From NCBI RefSeq assembly GCF_949987515.2, contig NC_082693.1, forward strand, positions 22,502,994 through 22,566,993: a stretch of DNA of 64,000 nt, in the 5' to 3' direction. Within the stretch, counting starts at the first letter, position 1. Every line of letters begins with the position of its first letter. The DNA comes from Delphinus delphis. Lineage: Eukaryota > Chordata > Mammalia > Artiodactyla > Delphinidae. The translations under genes and the position numbers were made by a program. A model generated the notes under the pieces. It was not told where the DNA came from, made no database searches, and saw only the letters and a list, made by a program, of their open reading frames with translations. This document shows positions 1-12,288 of the stretch, piece by piece.

Positions 1-429
1 GAGGGCCGTTTGACCCTGAACTTTGGTTCCATTCAGGAAGTGGCTGTTCTGTGACCTAGAGGGGTATGTGGACACTAGCTGTCGTGCCAGGTTACGATTC
101 CCCTGGAATCCACTCAAACTAGTGTTATGATTCTGATTTGAACTAGTGTCCTGGAGCCAGTAACTTGAATCTGAGACCAAGCTGTCCACTCTCAGCTGAA
201 AATAAAAGGACAGGGACACACCTTCATGGCTTTTCATACAGAGGTTGTTAAGTCCTGGCATGGGCCACAGAGGAAGCTCAATGAGCACTTTCTCTGGATG
301 GTAAATTATCTTTTACGTCCACCTTCACACATGTGGGTGTGTGTTGGACAGGCCACACATCAGAAACCTGCCCTACATGGAGAGGCAATGAAAAAAGTGA
401 TTAATAGTATAGGCGCATGTGCCACCTGC
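1..429. other. No recognised feature
   Basis: No repeat or gene was recognised. The reading frames here are short and resemble no known protein. A 9-bp word (aactagtgt) occurs twice near 117 and 152, which is not enough to call a repeat. Confidence 0.4.
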
Positions 430-575
430 TTGCACTGCTACTAATTAGCTGTATGACCTTGGGCAGGTTACCTATGTCTCAACACAACTGAAAAACAGCG
501 GAAATATTACTAATTTCCTCATGGGGTTGTTACGAAGGGTAAATGAGTATACGTGTGCAGTAGTGTAGCATCATC
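430..575 (+). repeat. MIR SINE fragment
   Basis: The stretch follows the MIR core in sense order: a part ending in tagctgtatgaccttgggca, then a diverged middle, then ctcatggggttgttacgaag and ggtaaatgag. MIRs are ancient tRNA-derived SINEs shared by all mammals. It is truncated where the L1 tail at 595 begins. Confidence 0.75.
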
Positions 576-594
576 CTCCTAGACACGTGTTTTG

Positions 595-906
595 TTTTTT
601 ATTGAACTATAGTTATTTACAATGTTGTGTTCATTACTGTGGTACAGCAAAGTGAGTCAGTTATACATATATACATTCCTTTATACAAAATATTATTTTC
701 CATTATGGTTTATCGTAGGATATTGAATATAGTTCTCTGTGCTGGACAGTAGGACCTTGTTGTTTATCCATTCTATATATAAAAGCTTACATCTGCTAAC
801 CCCAGCCTCCCACTCCAGCCCTCCCCCCAACCCCCTCCCCCTTGGCAACCACAAGTCTGTTCTCTATGTCTGATTCTGTTTCTGTTTCATAGATAGGTTC
901 ATATGC
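595..906 (-). mobile_element. L1 3' UTR fragment (5'-truncated)
   Basis: Reverse-oriented tail of a cetartiodactyl-type LINE-1: a T-rich start, then the characteristic acaatgttgtgtt, acagcaaagtgagtcag and ttatccattc blocks, and the C-rich tract near 820. Near-identical segments occur at 17.84, 21.46 and 62.6 kb. Imperfect flanking repeats (gacacgtgttttgt at 582 and gacgtgtgtttttgt at 909) look like an aged target duplication. It carries no coding sequence. Confidence 0.85.
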
Positions 907-924
907 TGGACGTGTGTTTTTGTA

Positions 925-2640
925 GGGCCTAGACTATTGAATTAAGTAGGGATGTGATGGTGATAATGGTGCCTGAATCTTTTGGGTCTTTAAGGGTGGC
1001 TTCAATCTCTGCCATAGTTCCAGGCAATATTGTTTTTTCTTTACAGTATTTATAATAAAATTTTATAAATTTGTTTTGAATTTTTACAGCATTTACAAAT
1101 ATTTGCAATATTTGTCTTTTATTTCCAATATTGCCAATGCAATATTGTTTTTCATTTACTATTTTGACCAAGGCAGAGTGGGAGGGACAGTTTCAGAGCT
1201 TCCACTTGCCTTTGTCCACTTCCATAGCTCTTATGCCAGGGGTTAAGTAACTCATGTGGAGTGGTTGCTAACTGTGAAGTTTAGGGGCTGGGGAAATGGT
1301 CACTGGTAAGGTAAGTCATGGAACCAGTGGACCTATTATGCGTGGGATCTTGGCCCAGGGCACCATTTATTGTTTATTATTACCTTCCCCAACAAAGGGG
1401 CCATGATAATGCTTTGGATTCTCATGTGTTAATGTCAAATCAGACCCTTTAGCTAACACTCCTCAAAATGCCTTGGGTATTTCTCTTTTCCTTGTATACA
1501 GTTACCTGGGTAAACGGCCATGGGTCCCTTGGGAGTAGGCCTGGGAGAATTATCATAAACACTTGCTATGGTATTGTAGAGTCTTTCTTGTGGGGATCCT
1601 CATGAGGACAATGGGTTCTAAATCTGACAAGGGTCTCAAGATTGGAAATAGGGAAGAGATTGTGACTTTTAATTGGGGCAGCAGCTCTTTGGTGTTTAAT
1701 CATCCATCCTTGGTTTCATTGGATTGTATTGATTGAGCAGTACTGCCCATCTCTCCTGCCCTTGGGGACTCGTGTTCTCTTAACACACTCCATGTGTTAA
1801 GTTCTCTGAAGTCAGGGTCCCCATTGCTAGCCACTCTGACTTTGCTATTTATTACTATGATTGAGCCCATGTTGTGCATCTGATAAGCATTACCACCTGA
1901 CCCCTATTTGGGATCCTATCATTTCTACTACTGTCAGGTAGCCCAATTTAATGCCAGCATCTTCTGCCATCAGCCTTAGCCAGTGGTGTGCTAGGGCAGG
2001 ATGGCTCTTATCAGTTCTTACAAGACCCAGTAGTGACATTTTTAGGAATTTTATGAACTAGTTGTTAAACACAAGATGTTAAATGTTATATGACAAGAGA
2101 GTGGTCTGATGGCAGTAAAGTCTCCCTTGTCCAACTTTATTTTTTGTCCCCTTGGTTCTGTACACTGGTGTCATGTCCTGGTCTTGCATATATTTTCTCA
2201 GCTCCTCCCATACACCTTAGCTAGGTCCTGCAGCACCTTATCCTTCTCAGTAGACCCAGAACCTCCTCAGCTGTGTTAGACTGTGACTGACCCTAGTTTC
2301 TTATCTGGTAGCCAGGCTATGAGGTGGCGGTATATCCCGGCCAGAGATGTGTGGGTATGGCATTTGTCTTGCAAAGCAGAGGATTCTGCATCATGTTCAA
2401 GGAAGTGAGTAGAGCTAGCCTTTAGTGGGGAGGAGCTAGCCTTGTTCAGACCCAGATGAATCTGGTGATTCAAGATGTTTGAGTGCTGTCACCAAGAAGG
2501 CCCCATTCTAAGTCGGAGTGTCACACTCCTTCCCAATCAATGCCCTGACTTTGGTGAAGCTGACTTGCCTGGGTTGAGAATCAAATATTTCTGGAGGCTC
2601 ACTTCTCTTATAATTAAAGACTGAATGTGATCTTCAGCTT
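925..2640 (-). pseudogene. Decayed class III endogenous retrovirus (ERVL-like), gag/pro to start of pol
   Basis: On the minus strand, 929-1171 encodes a piece resembling the start of a class III retroviral reverse transcriptase (PGTMAEIEATLKDPKD and the following TSLLNS). Sequence upstream of it (about 1190-1230) matches the usual lead-in to that domain from memory of the family. The rest, to about 2640, should be gag/protease by position, but it is too decayed to read; 2276-2473 holds a 65-codon open stretch without recognisable domains. The copy is disabled by many stops and by a 115-bp insertion near 1024-1152. The RT catalytic part is missing because the copy ends at the L1 tail beside 925. 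The class assignment is an inference; the pol start is the firmest part. Confidence 0.5.
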
Positions 2641-2779
2641 TTTCTGCTTTCAGGCTATAAGAGCTGAGTGTCTGCTGTCAAGGACACCTTCTGGCTTTCA
2701 CACTTCGCCTTAAATTGGTGATTAATACCTCTAGCCTCTCATCCCCCCCCACCCCAATGCATTGATTGTAGCACCTAAC
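2641..2779. other. Unassigned spacer with C-rich tract
   Basis: Short spacer between the ERVL-like remnant and the older L1 tails. It contains the run cccccccaccccaa near 2743-2757 and nothing else recognisable. Confidence 0.3.
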
Positions 2780-3525
2780 AATAACCATCATATTCCAGTC
2801 CTTTGTTTTTACAAATTTCTTCAGGTACAATTGATAACAATAAACTGCATGTGTGTTGGGGGGTGTAGTGTACAATTTGATAAGTCTGATGTACACATAC
2901 ACTCATGAAACCATTATCAAGGCCAAGATAACAAACATTTCCAAGAACCCCTAAGGTTTCCTCCTGCCCCTTCTTAATTTATCCCTCCGTCCACCCCCAT
3001 CCTCAGGGAAATTCTGATCTGCTTTTTGTCACTATAGATTAGTTTGTATTTTCTAGAATTTTATATAAATGCAATCATACAGTGTGTACTCTTTTTTTGT
3101 CTGGCTTCTTTCACTAAGGATAATGATTTTGAGATTTACACATGTTATTGAGTTTATCAGTAATTTATTCCTTTTTATTGTTGAAGAGTATTCCATTTAA
3201 TGGATGTGCCAAATATGGTTATCCTTTCATCTGTTTATGGATAGTTGGGCTGTTTCCAGGTTTGGGATATTATGAATACAGCTATTCTATACAAGTCTTT
3301 TTGTGAACTTGTTTTAATTTTTCTTTAATAAATATCTAGGCGTGGAACATCTAGGGTATTTATTAGTTATATATTTAACTTTTTAAGAAACTGCCAAACT
3401 CTTCTCCAAAGTTTACCATTTTACTTTCTCATTGGCAGTGGATGAGAGTTCCAGTTGTTCCACACCTTCATCAACACTTATAACAGTCTGTTAACTTTAG
3501 CCACTCCAGGAGGTGTGTAGGTGTA
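2780..3525 (-). mobile_element. Old L1M 3' end, copy 1
   Basis: Reverse-oriented 3' segment of an ancient mammalian L1 (L1M group). Recognisable blocks are tagattagtttgtattttc, the ataaatgcaatcatacagtg block, ggcttctttcactaagga, the gaatacagctattc block and a terminal caccttcatcaacactta. It has diverged far more than the L1 tails at 17.8 or 60.8 kb. No ORF2 frame survives. Confidence 0.75.
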
Positions 3526-4017
3526 ACTCCCCAAAGTTTTCCTCATGTCCCTTTGAAATTCCTTCCTCCATCCCCTCCCTGCTCCTGCTTTCTGACCCCA
3601 GGCAACCACTAGCCTGCTTTTTGTCACTGTAGATTAGTTTGTATTTTCTAGAATTTTATATAAAAGGAATCACACATATGTACTTTGTGTGGTTTCTTTC
3701 GCTCAGCATAATGATTTTGAGATTCATCCATGTTGAAGTATATATGAATAGTTCATTCCTTTTTACTGCTGTCTTACTCCATTGTATGGATGTACCACAG
3801 TTTATCAATACACCTGTCGATGGCCATTTAGATTGTTTCCAATTTTTGTCCAACGCAAATAAAGTTCTTTATAAACATTTAGGTATAAGTGTTTATATGG
3901 ACATATGCTTTTATTTCTCTTGGGTAGATACCTAGGAATAGAATGATTGGATCTTATGATAGGTGTATATTTAACATGTTTTAAGAATCTGCAAAACTGT
4001 TTTCAAAGTGGTTGTAT
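3526..4017 (-). mobile_element. Old L1M 3' end, copy 2
   Basis: A second, independent L1M-type 3' segment lies directly after the first in the same orientation. It restarts the same order of blocks: caaccactagcctgcttttt, tagattagtttgtattttc, ttcgctcagcataatg, and the tgtaccacagtttatc block. It stops near ttttcaaagtggttgtatgg. The shared blocks lie about 600 bp apart in the two copies. Confidence 0.75.
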
Positions 4018-5049
4018 GGAAATAAGAAACAAAATAAAGCACACACAGAAAAAACACATTTAATACGTCATTTCAAGAGAAGGGGAATATTTAACACTGA
4101 GTGAGAATATGTATCTTCAGTTTGAAAGAAACTCTTCTAATGTAAAAGACGTTTTGACAACAGATGTTTGGAAATACTCCCATTATTACAGGATTTTTTT
4201 TGGCCAAAAATGATATTCATCCTCTCTGAAGCTCTCCTATCTAAACACTTAAAATATCTCTGAAACAAAACTGTCTGATCTATTTTAAAATTTTCCAAAA
4301 AGTTAGTTTTGAACCAATTTGTTTAAAATATGGAAATGCAAAAACTTTCACTGTTTGGAAGAACAATTTATTGACATCTGGGAAGATGGAAATTTACTAC
4401 TTAGATGTTAAAAAAAAGCTTTTTATAACAGGTGGATGAACTGATTTAGTAAATGCAGCTAACCTTTCGATTTGAATCCATAATTCTTTGCAGGATCTTT
4501 TTCAGCTGTGAGAGCCATTAACACCAAATATTGGAATAAACCTAACTTGTAACCAGAACTTCGTATCACTTTATCCAATAGTACCAAGCCAAATTTTATA
4601 GAAACAAAACTCTTCAATTACATTTCTCTCACTAAAATTTCTTTGGCGAAGGCAAAGAAATGTTTTATAAAACATAAAATAAAATACCATATTGAAGAAT
4701 AGTTTTAATTTTTTATCTCATCTTTTCAAAATTTCTGTCTTTGGAAGTATGACTTATAATAACAAATATATTAGGACAGCACTACGTATAGTTTGTAAAG
4801 AAATAAATATGCATGTATCAGGGATGTCAACTCAACATTTGTTGGGATGGGGTGTGCAATAATAAATTGGGGGATCATAGACCTCTATGATAACAAAGCA
4901 ACCCATATACTCAATTAAATATCAGGTCATCTCAATAGCAACATTTAGTCAGAATATTTTTCTAGGGCTGTCTTTCAAGAAGAAAACCCTAGAAAGTGGT
5001 TTTAGAATATCCACATTTAAATCCAGGTATTGATGTGCTATGCTATAGA
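4018..5049. other. AT-rich unassigned sequence
   Basis: About 1 kb of AT-rich DNA with no long reading frame and no repeat that I can name. It lies between the L1M tails and the left end of the hAT element. Confidence 0.35.
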
Positions 5050-6262
5050 AAACAGTTCTTAAAGTATGGCTCATGGATACCCAGGTCTGTGAAGTCAAAA
5101 GTATTTTCATAATAATGCTGAGATATTACTTGCCTTTTCTGCTGTGTTGGCATTGTACTGATGGGACAAGAGCCATGGTGGGTAAAACTTCTGGAGCCTT
5201 GCCATGAGTCAAGGCACTGGAAACAAACTCATCATAAACTGTCATTCTTTACTGTCATACACTCACATGGGGGAAAAAGCCTATTCATTTAAGAATGCCC
5301 CTGATGAAACAGTAAAAATTAATTTTATTAAATCTTGACCCTTGAATGTACATCTTTTTATTATTCTGGGTGACAAACTATGACGAATACATATAGCACT
5401 TCTGCTGCATATCCATGTATAACGGTTGTATGAAGGAGAAAGAACTTAGTTTTTTGACTTGTGAGCTACACTAGCTGCTTGTTTTCAGGGAACATCATTT
5501 ACTAATGACTGAGAGACAAACTGTTCGGACTCAGGTAACTTGGGAGATAATTGTCTCAGAAATATTATAAATCAAGTAATCTTGTCACTTCAAGGAGCAC
5601 AACTGACAGTATTTGTTGCCAACGATAAAATATGAGTTTTCAAGCAAAAATTAGAATTTTGGAAAACTTGTATCCTCCTCATGAGTTCAATAGCTTCCCA
5701 ATACTTAAAAGATTTTTCTGAGATCTTTCTGATGAAATGAGTGATGAGGTTACCAATTGTGATTTTTAAAGTATTGTTTAATAATATGTGTCGATATAGG
5801 GAAGATCTAAATAGCTCAGCAAACCATTTTCCCCCAAATGGCCATTATTTGATGTTATAAAATAATTCACCAGTAAAATATCCATTTAAATGCAATGGAT
5901 TTTACTGTAACGCAATAAGAAAGCTCACTGATAATGATTTTGGATTCCACATTGCAACTGACTTTTCGTAAACTGACTTGATTCTCAGGGCTGGATCAAA
6001 GAGGAATATCCACAATGATCTGAAAAGACTATTAAAATACGCTTCCCTGTTCACATTGCACATCCAGATTTTTTTCACATACTTCAATCAAAACGATATC
6101 ATAATAGGTTGAACACAGAAGCAGATATGATAATCCATTATTTGCAAAATCCTTCTGTTCTCACTAGTTTGTTTTGGAAAATATAATTAAATTCCATAAA
6201 AATCTACATTATTTATATTTACATATATTGGGCTCATTATTTTATTGTAGAATATATTAATA

Positions 6263-8603
6263 CAGGCGTACCTCGTTTTATTGTGCTTTGCTTTATTGCA
6301 CTTCAGACGCTGTTTTTTTTTTTAAACAAATTGAAGGTTTGTGGCAACCCTGCATCTAGTAAGTCTATCAGCACCATTTTTCCAATAGGATTTGCTCAGT
6401 TCCTTTCTGTGTCACATTTTGGTACCTCTCGCAATATTTCAAAAAAAAATTTGTTAGTAATATATTTATTAAGGTGATCTATGATCAGTGATCTTTGGTG
6501 CTACTACTGTTGATTGTTTTGGGGCATCACAAACTGTGCACACCCAAGACAGCAAAGTTAACAGATAAAAGTTGTGTGTGTTCTGACTGCTCCACTGAGC
6601 AGCCAGCCATTCCCTGTCTCTCCCCCTCTCCTTGGGCCTCCCTATTCCCTGAGTCACAATAATAGTATTGAAATCAGGCCAGTTAGTAACCTTACAATGG
6701 CTTCTGAGTGTTCACATGAAAGGAAGAGTTGCATGTCTCTCACTTTAAATCAAAAGCTAGAAATGATTAAGCATAGTGAGGAAGGCATGTTGAAAGACAA
6801 GATAGGCTGAAAACTAGGCCTCTTGAGCCAAACAGTTAGCCAAGTTTTGAACACAAAGGAAAAGTTCTTGAAGCAAATTAAAAGTGCTACTCCAGTGAAC
6901 ACATAAGAGAGAGAAACAGCCTTATTGCTGATATGGTGAAAGTTGTAGCGGTCTGGATAGAAGATCAAACCAGCCACAACATTCCCTTAAGCCAAAGCCT
7001 CATCCACAGCAAGGCCCTAAGTCTTTTTAATTCTGCGAAGGCTGAGAGAGGTGAGGAAACTGCAGAAGAAAAGTTTGAAGCTAGCAGAGGTTGGTTCATG
7101 AAGTTTAAGGAAAGAAGCCTTTTCCATAACATAAAAGTGCAAGGAGAAGCAGCAAGTGCTGATGTAGAAGCTGCAGCAAGTTATTCAGATTATCTAATTC
7201 ATGAAGGTGGCTACACTAAACAACAGATTGTCAGACAATTTGTAGATGAAACAGCCTTCTATTGGAAGCAGTTGCCATCTAGGACTTTCATAGCTAAAGA
7301 GGAGAAGTCAATGCCTGGCTTCAATGCCTCAAAGGACTCTGTTGTTAGGGGCAAATGCAGCTGGCGAGTTTAAGTGGAAGCTAAGTTATTTACCATCCGG
7401 AAAATCCTAAGACCCTTCAAAATTATGCTAAATCAACTCTGCCTGTGCTTTATAAATAGAACAACACAGCCTGGATGACACACAGCACATCTGTTTACAG
7501 CATGGTTTACTGAGGAATTTCAGCCCACTCTTGAGACATACTGCTCAGAAAAGAAAGATTCCTTTCAAACTATTACTGCTCATTGACAGTGCACCTGGTC
7601 ACCCAAGACGTCTGATGCAGGTGTACAAAGAGATTAGTGTTGTTTTCATGCATGCTAATACAACATCTATTCTGCAGCCCATGGATCAAGGAGTAATTTT
7701 GAATTTCAAGTCTTACTCTTTAAGAAATAAATTTCGTAAGGCAATAGCTGCCATAGATAGTGATTTCTCTGATGGATTTGGGCAAAGTAAATTGAAATCC
7801 GGAAATAACTCACCATTCTAGATGCCAGTAAGAACACTTGAGATTCATGGGAAGAGGTCAAAATATCGACATTTGCAAGAGTTTGGAAGAAGTTGATTCC
7901 AACCTCATGGATAATGTCGAGGAGTTCAAGACTTCAGTGGAGGAAGTAACTGCAGATGTGGTAGAAACAGCAAGAGAACTAGAATTAGAAGTGGAGCCCG
8001 AAGAGGTGACTGAATTGCTGCAACTTCATGATAAAACTGGAATGGATGAGGGGTTGCTTCTTATGGATGATCCAAGAAAGTAGTTACTTGAGATGAAATC
8101 TACTCCTGTTGAAGATGTTGTGAAAATTATTGAAATGATAACAAAGGACTGTTATATAAAGCAGCAGCAGGGTTTGAGAGGATTGACTCCAATTTTGAAA
8201 AGAGTTCTATGGGTAAAATGCTGTCAAACAGCACTGCATGCTACAGAGAAATGTCTGTGAAAGGAAACTTCATTGTCTTATTTTAAGAAACTGCCACAGC
8301 CATCCTAACCTTCAGCAACCACCGTCCTGATCCGTCTGCAGCCATCAACACTGAGGCAAGAATCTCCACCAGCAAAAAGATTATGACTCACTGAAGGCTC
8401 AGGTGATGGTTAGCGTTTTTTAGCAATAACGTATTTTTAAATTCAGGTGTGTACTTTTTTTTTAGACAAAATGCGACTACAGTGTAGTGTAAGCATAACT
8501 TTTATATGCAGTGGGAAACCAAAAAATTCATGTGACTTGCTTTATCGCAAGATTCGCTTTACGGTGATAGAACAGAAGCCACAATGTCTCTGAGGTATGC
8601 CTG
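6263..8603 (+). mobile_element. Tigger1 (pogo/Tc1-mariner) DNA transposon, near full length
   Basis: The element begins with caggcgtacctcgttttatt at 6263, preceded by TA, and ends with tgaggtatgcctg at 8603. These are the Tigger inverted repeats. At about 2.34 kb it is close to the roughly 2.4 kb expected for a complete Tigger1. The TA at the right junction has decayed to AA. It inserted into the hAT element described above and is a non-autonomous fossil today. Confidence 0.93.
6697..8083 (+). pseudogene. Tigger1 transposase pseudogene
   Basis: Fragments of the pogo-type transposase are spread over several frames. The N-terminal CENP-B-like DNA-binding region starts at MASECSHERKSCMSL (6697) and breaks with a stop at 6810. 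The middle block is 6933-7373, and the catalytic part runs through 7531-7821 and 7838-8083. The three acidic residues of the DDE/D core can be seen: in FVDETAFYW (near 7245), in [11 protein letters not shown] (near 7590) and in QPMDQGVI (near 7690). At least three frame breaks or stops disable it. The family joins DNA at TA targets. The same family gave rise to domesticated genes such as the TIGD group, but this copy shows no sign of that. Confidence 0.9.
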
Positions 8604-8717
8604 AACTTTAACAATTTCCCATTTATTAGATATCATCCAACCCAAAATTCTTTGGAGTTCTTGATAATTTTTAAGAGTATAAAGGGGTCTTGAGACTAAA
8701 AAGTTTGAGAACTGCTA

Positions 8718-9861
8718 CCTCAAAATAAAATAAGACAGCGTGGTACCTTTACTTTGCTAAGATTGTTTAAGGGTCTGGGTGAGAGGAGAAGACGCTTACC
8801 TCAAATAGTGATGCAGCAGATGTAACAATTAGTGGTTATAGTTTTTTCTTCTTACTCTTTCCTCTTTGGCTGAGGTCTGTTATAGCTTGGTATTTTATCT
8901 TAGTTGTTTTGTTTTGGCAAGAAGAATTCTGACATTATGGAGGACGCTCCTAAGTCACATAACCATGCTGAGCGTGACAATGAAGCATTTCCTTGTCAGT
9001 TATCCAGACTGTTTACATTGATCTTATTTATTTCTCAGGCCCAGGATTGGCTAAAGTTGGAAGATTCCCCTGAAATTATACTTTTCTTCTGCCAGAGCTA
9101 AAAATTTAAGAAAATCCTTAGACACCAGGGTCCTATCTGTGATCTTGAAATTATTGTTCTCAACCGACAGTGAAGAAATTGTGTATTAGAAACAAGTGCT
9201 TTTCAAAGAAAAAATCCAATAAGAGATTGAACATACACTTTAATTTTAGAAGAGTTAAGCTCCTTCCTGATGTAGTCTGCTCTCTTAGACAGTGGCTTAT
9301 TCTAAATGCTTCAGCAAATAACACAAAACAGTACGGTAAATCCCTATCCTTCCTAAGAGCGCTGCTGGAAGAGATTTCTCCCTAACCCTGGCTAAGGCTC
9401 TCTTTATTTATTAGGGGGATTAAACTTAATTCCCTTGATTTGTACTTATTCTTTCTAACAATGGTTTATACATAGGAATTCAGAGAGGCTTTTTCAGATT
9501 TGAGATGCAAGTTCAATGTCAGCCTTTTTTTTTTTTTTTTTTTTTCTGGTTTGGCTAAATCACAACAAAGGAATACTTGCCAATAAAGCATGCTATGCAG
9601 AATCCAGGACTTATATGGTGACTCAGCATTGAATTTTACTCCCATGATTTTGTTGGAAATTAGATGCAGCTACTGAGAATACCAGAAGCATTGGCTTCGG
9701 GTTCAGTAGATGTAAGTTGAGCTTATGAAAAATAGGATCTTACTATGCAGTCTCTTGATTACTGCTGAAAGAACTGTGTAGTCTCCTGATTATTGTTGCA
9801 AGAACTTCTTGATTGAATTGACACATCACCTTTGAACAACTTTTTACTATTTAGAAGGCGT
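8718..9861. other. Unassigned sequence with poly-T tract
   Basis: No element or gene was recognised. A run of 21 T lies at 9525-9545, but no SINE or L1 body follows it, so it may be a free microsatellite or a stranded tail. The 60-75 codon open stretches here look like chance. Confidence 0.35.
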
Positions 9862-10082
9862 AAGACATAACGGTTTAGTACATAGGCTCTGGGTTTGAAC
9901 CCTGGCCATACCACTTACAAGTCATGTGACCTTGATTAAGTCACATCACCACTCTGTGTCTCAGATCCCGAATCTATAAAATAAAAAGTATAATGACCTA
10001 CCTCATTGGATTATGAAGTTGATCTGAACAATAATGTCAAGTATTTAGTCTGTTATGAAGTGACCAATAAATGTTATTTATA
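9862..10082 (+). repeat. MIR SINE, nearly complete
   Basis: A sense MIR with its head (ggctctgggtttgaaccctg), core (cttacaagtcatgtgacctt), the ctgtgtctcaga block and the 3' tail ending in ccaataaatgttattta. The CHR SINE at 10083 inserted into its 3' end. Confidence 0.85.
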
Positions 10083-10290
10083 GGGCTTCCTTGGTGGCGC
10101 AGTGGTTAAGAGTCTGCCTGCTGATGCAGGGGACACGGGTTTGTGCCCCGGTCCGGGAAGATCCCACATGCCGTGGAGCGGCTGGGCCCGTGAGCCATGG
10201 CCGCTGAGCCTGCGTGTCCGGAGCCTGTGCTCCGCAACGGGAGAGGCCACAACAGTGAGAGGCCCGCGTACCGCAAAAAAAAAAAAAAAA
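10083..10290 (+). mobile_element. CHR SINE (short, cetacean type)
   Basis: A full-length tRNA-derived SINE of about 208 bp including an 18-A tail. It begins gggcttccttggtggcgcag and shows the internal promoter-like stretch around tttgtgccccggtccgggaa. A perfect 13-bp target duplication, aatgttatttata, flanks it at 10070-10082 and 10291-10303, so the insertion is clean. It inserted into a MIR tail. Confidence 0.95.
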
Positions 10291-10303
10291 AATGTTATTT
10301 ATA

Positions 10304-10696
10304 ATTGGTTTTCTTTTATTTCTTGAACCTCACATATCTCTGTGGTTATTGTGGGGTAGATATCGCTATTTCCAAGGGTAAACTGAGGATCAACAGTTAA
10401 TTGTCAATTGACCCAGAGCCTGCCTGTGGCAGGCCCTCTGATTCCAGTACTCCAGGGCACTTGCCAATACTCCGTCCTAAATCTTGTAAGTACAGGAATC
10501 AGAATCATAAAAGCTTGATCTCTTACATAATCTTAGACCTCATTTAATAAATTCGGAGGATTTATAGAATTCAGATAAGTATATAAACTTGAACTTTGAA
10601 CATTTGTGAACAAAGCATACATTAATTATTGGATTTATTTAATTTTCTGTTGACTATGTATTGTTTTATTACTTTCACATGAAACTAAGATCCATC
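10304..10696. other. Unassigned sequence
   Basis: No recognised element. The stretch around 10380-10480 has a transcript-like composition but no open frame. Confidence 0.3.
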
Positions 10697-10769
10697 TTTC
10701 TTCAGTAGATATTTATGGACCCAAACTTTAGGAGCATTGGCTCACACTTGACATGGTAGTGTTTCAAAA

Positions 10770-10838
10770 AGAGCAGGGACCATCTTAACATTGTACAGGG
10801 TCCAGCACAGTGTCTTGAACAATTGAACATAGTAGGGG
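10770..10838 (+). repeat. Possible L2/MIR 3'-end fragment
   Basis: The words agcagggaccatctta and cagggtccagcacagtgtct followed by gaacatagtag fit the shared L2/MIR 3' end in sense orientation. It is short and diverged. Confidence 0.45.
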
Positions 10839-10854
10839 GGGTCAGTTACTTATT

Positions 10855-11625
10855 CATTCACGATGCAAATGGTTATTGCACCCGCACTGTGTGCAGGGAC
10901 TGCCCTGGGATATAGCAATGAATAAGCCAGACCAGGTCTTTACTCTTTTTTTTTTTTTTAAATCAGGTCTTTATTCTTAAAGAGATCACAGGGCTTCCCT
11001 GGTGGTGCAGTGGTTAAGAATCCTCCTGCCAACGCAGGCGACATGGGTTTGATCCCTGTGGGATCTGGGAAGATCCCACATGCCGTGGAGCAGCTAAGCC
11101 TGTGTGCCACAACTACTGAGCCTGCTCTCTAGAGCCTGCGAGCCACATCTACTGAGCCCGTGTGCCACAACTACTGAAGCCCACGCGCCTAGAGCCCGAG
11201 CTCCACAACAATAGAAGCCACCGCAATGAGAAGCCCGCGCACCGCAACAGAGTAGCCCCTGCTTGCCGCAACTAGAGAAAGCCCACGCATAGCAACAAAG
11301 ACCCAATGCAGCCACACAAAAAAAATGTTAATCCCAGGGATATCTTTAAAGAGATCACATAGTGGAGGGAGGAGATGAACAATCAACAAATAAATACATC
11401 AAAATGGTAATTTCAGATAGCGTACATAGGAGCTAAGAAGACAGTAAGACAGGGTAATGGGATGCAGGCTGATGGAGAGAGATGGTGAGGAGGGTGGAGA
11501 AGTCTCAGATAAAGTTGTCTGGGAAGACCTATCTGTGGGGGGCAGCAATTTGAGCTTAGACTTTGATCATTAAAGAGAACCAGCTGAGCAAAGAGCCAGG
11601 GCTCAGGCGGGGAACAAGCTTGGCC
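10855..11625 (-). repeat. L2 LINE 3' region, interrupted by a SINE
   Basis: Reverse-oriented L2. The left part has attcattcacgatgcaaa, gcagggactgccctgggata and tagcaatgaataagcc. After the SINE it resumes with agagatcacatagtggaggg, gacagggtaatgggatg and the gggaagacctatctg block. L2 is an ancient CR1-like LINE. The CHR SINE at 10991 split it, leaving a duplicated 13-bp target. Confidence 0.75.
10991..11325 (+). mobile_element. CHR SINE (long form)
   Basis: Long-form CHR SINE: head gggcttccctggtggtgcag, then the repeated cacaactactgagcc units and the end acccaatgcagccacac before eight A. The target duplication taaagagatcaca is at 10978-10990 and again at 11347-11359. About 21 bp (tgttaatcccagggatatctt) lie between the A run and the second copy, unlike the other SINEs here. 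Confidence 0.9.
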
Positions 11626-12273
11626 TGTTATAGGGATAGAAAGGACTCATTATGAATAATGAAACTCAAAATCCTTATGAGGTCTTTTTGGTCCATGTAA
11701 GAAAAATACAGGCTTCAGATCACCAATTGCTTTAGTCACCTTCGTTTACCTTCTAGAAAAAAGAATATAGGAGTGGCTGAGGTACACCTTTCCTTTGAAG
11801 TACTTTGAAGGACAAAATTGGTTTCAGCTTGTTGACTCATTACAGTTCTGAAATGTGTATGGTTTTTCTTCAGCAGATATTTGAGAACCAAAACTTATAC
11901 TTAGGAGCATTGGTTCATCTGTGAGGTGTTAGTTTCTCTTAGTAAACTTCACCAGAACATGGAATTCTGTATCCCTATTTATAAATCTGATCTTTAAGCA
12001 CACATGATTATTCACGCTCAAGAAAATATAAAATCTTACTCTATCTCCACTTTTAATTCTTCCCATTTTTTCCCTCACTCACTGTAAATAGTCAAAGTAC
12101 TTATTTATAGAAAAACAACAACCAGAAAACAGAAGAAAGGTAGAGAGAATTTGGGCTGTTTGCCTTTCCTAAACTATGTCATGCAGAATACTGTAGTCAT
12201 AAAAGATGTTATGTTTGCTGGGGGGGGAAATTACTGTGTTTGTATCTTTCAGTGTCTAGTCAGAATGATAGAA
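11626..12273. other. Unassigned sequence
   Basis: No named repeat was recognised. Part of it (11864-11940) resembles 10697-10768 closely; see the findings. Confidence 0.3.
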
Positions 12274-12288
12274 ACAACTTGGGTATTT

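Larger units (their letters stand above)
5050..8717 (+). mobile_element. hAT (Charlie/ZBED-like) DNA transposon, split by Tigger1
   Basis: The two outer parts (about 5050-6262 and 8604-8717) form one relic. Terminal inverted repeats are visible: cagttcttaaagt at 5053 matches the complement of agtttgagaactg ending at 8714 at 11 of 13 positions. The left part keeps decayed transposase sequence in plus order. A stretch near 5380-5460 still resembles the hAT motif around ALLLH, and a C-terminal dimerisation-type region lies near 5890-6130. Stops and frameshifts are frequent, so it is long dead. I could not confirm an 8-bp target duplication. The subfamily name is uncertain. Confidence 0.65.
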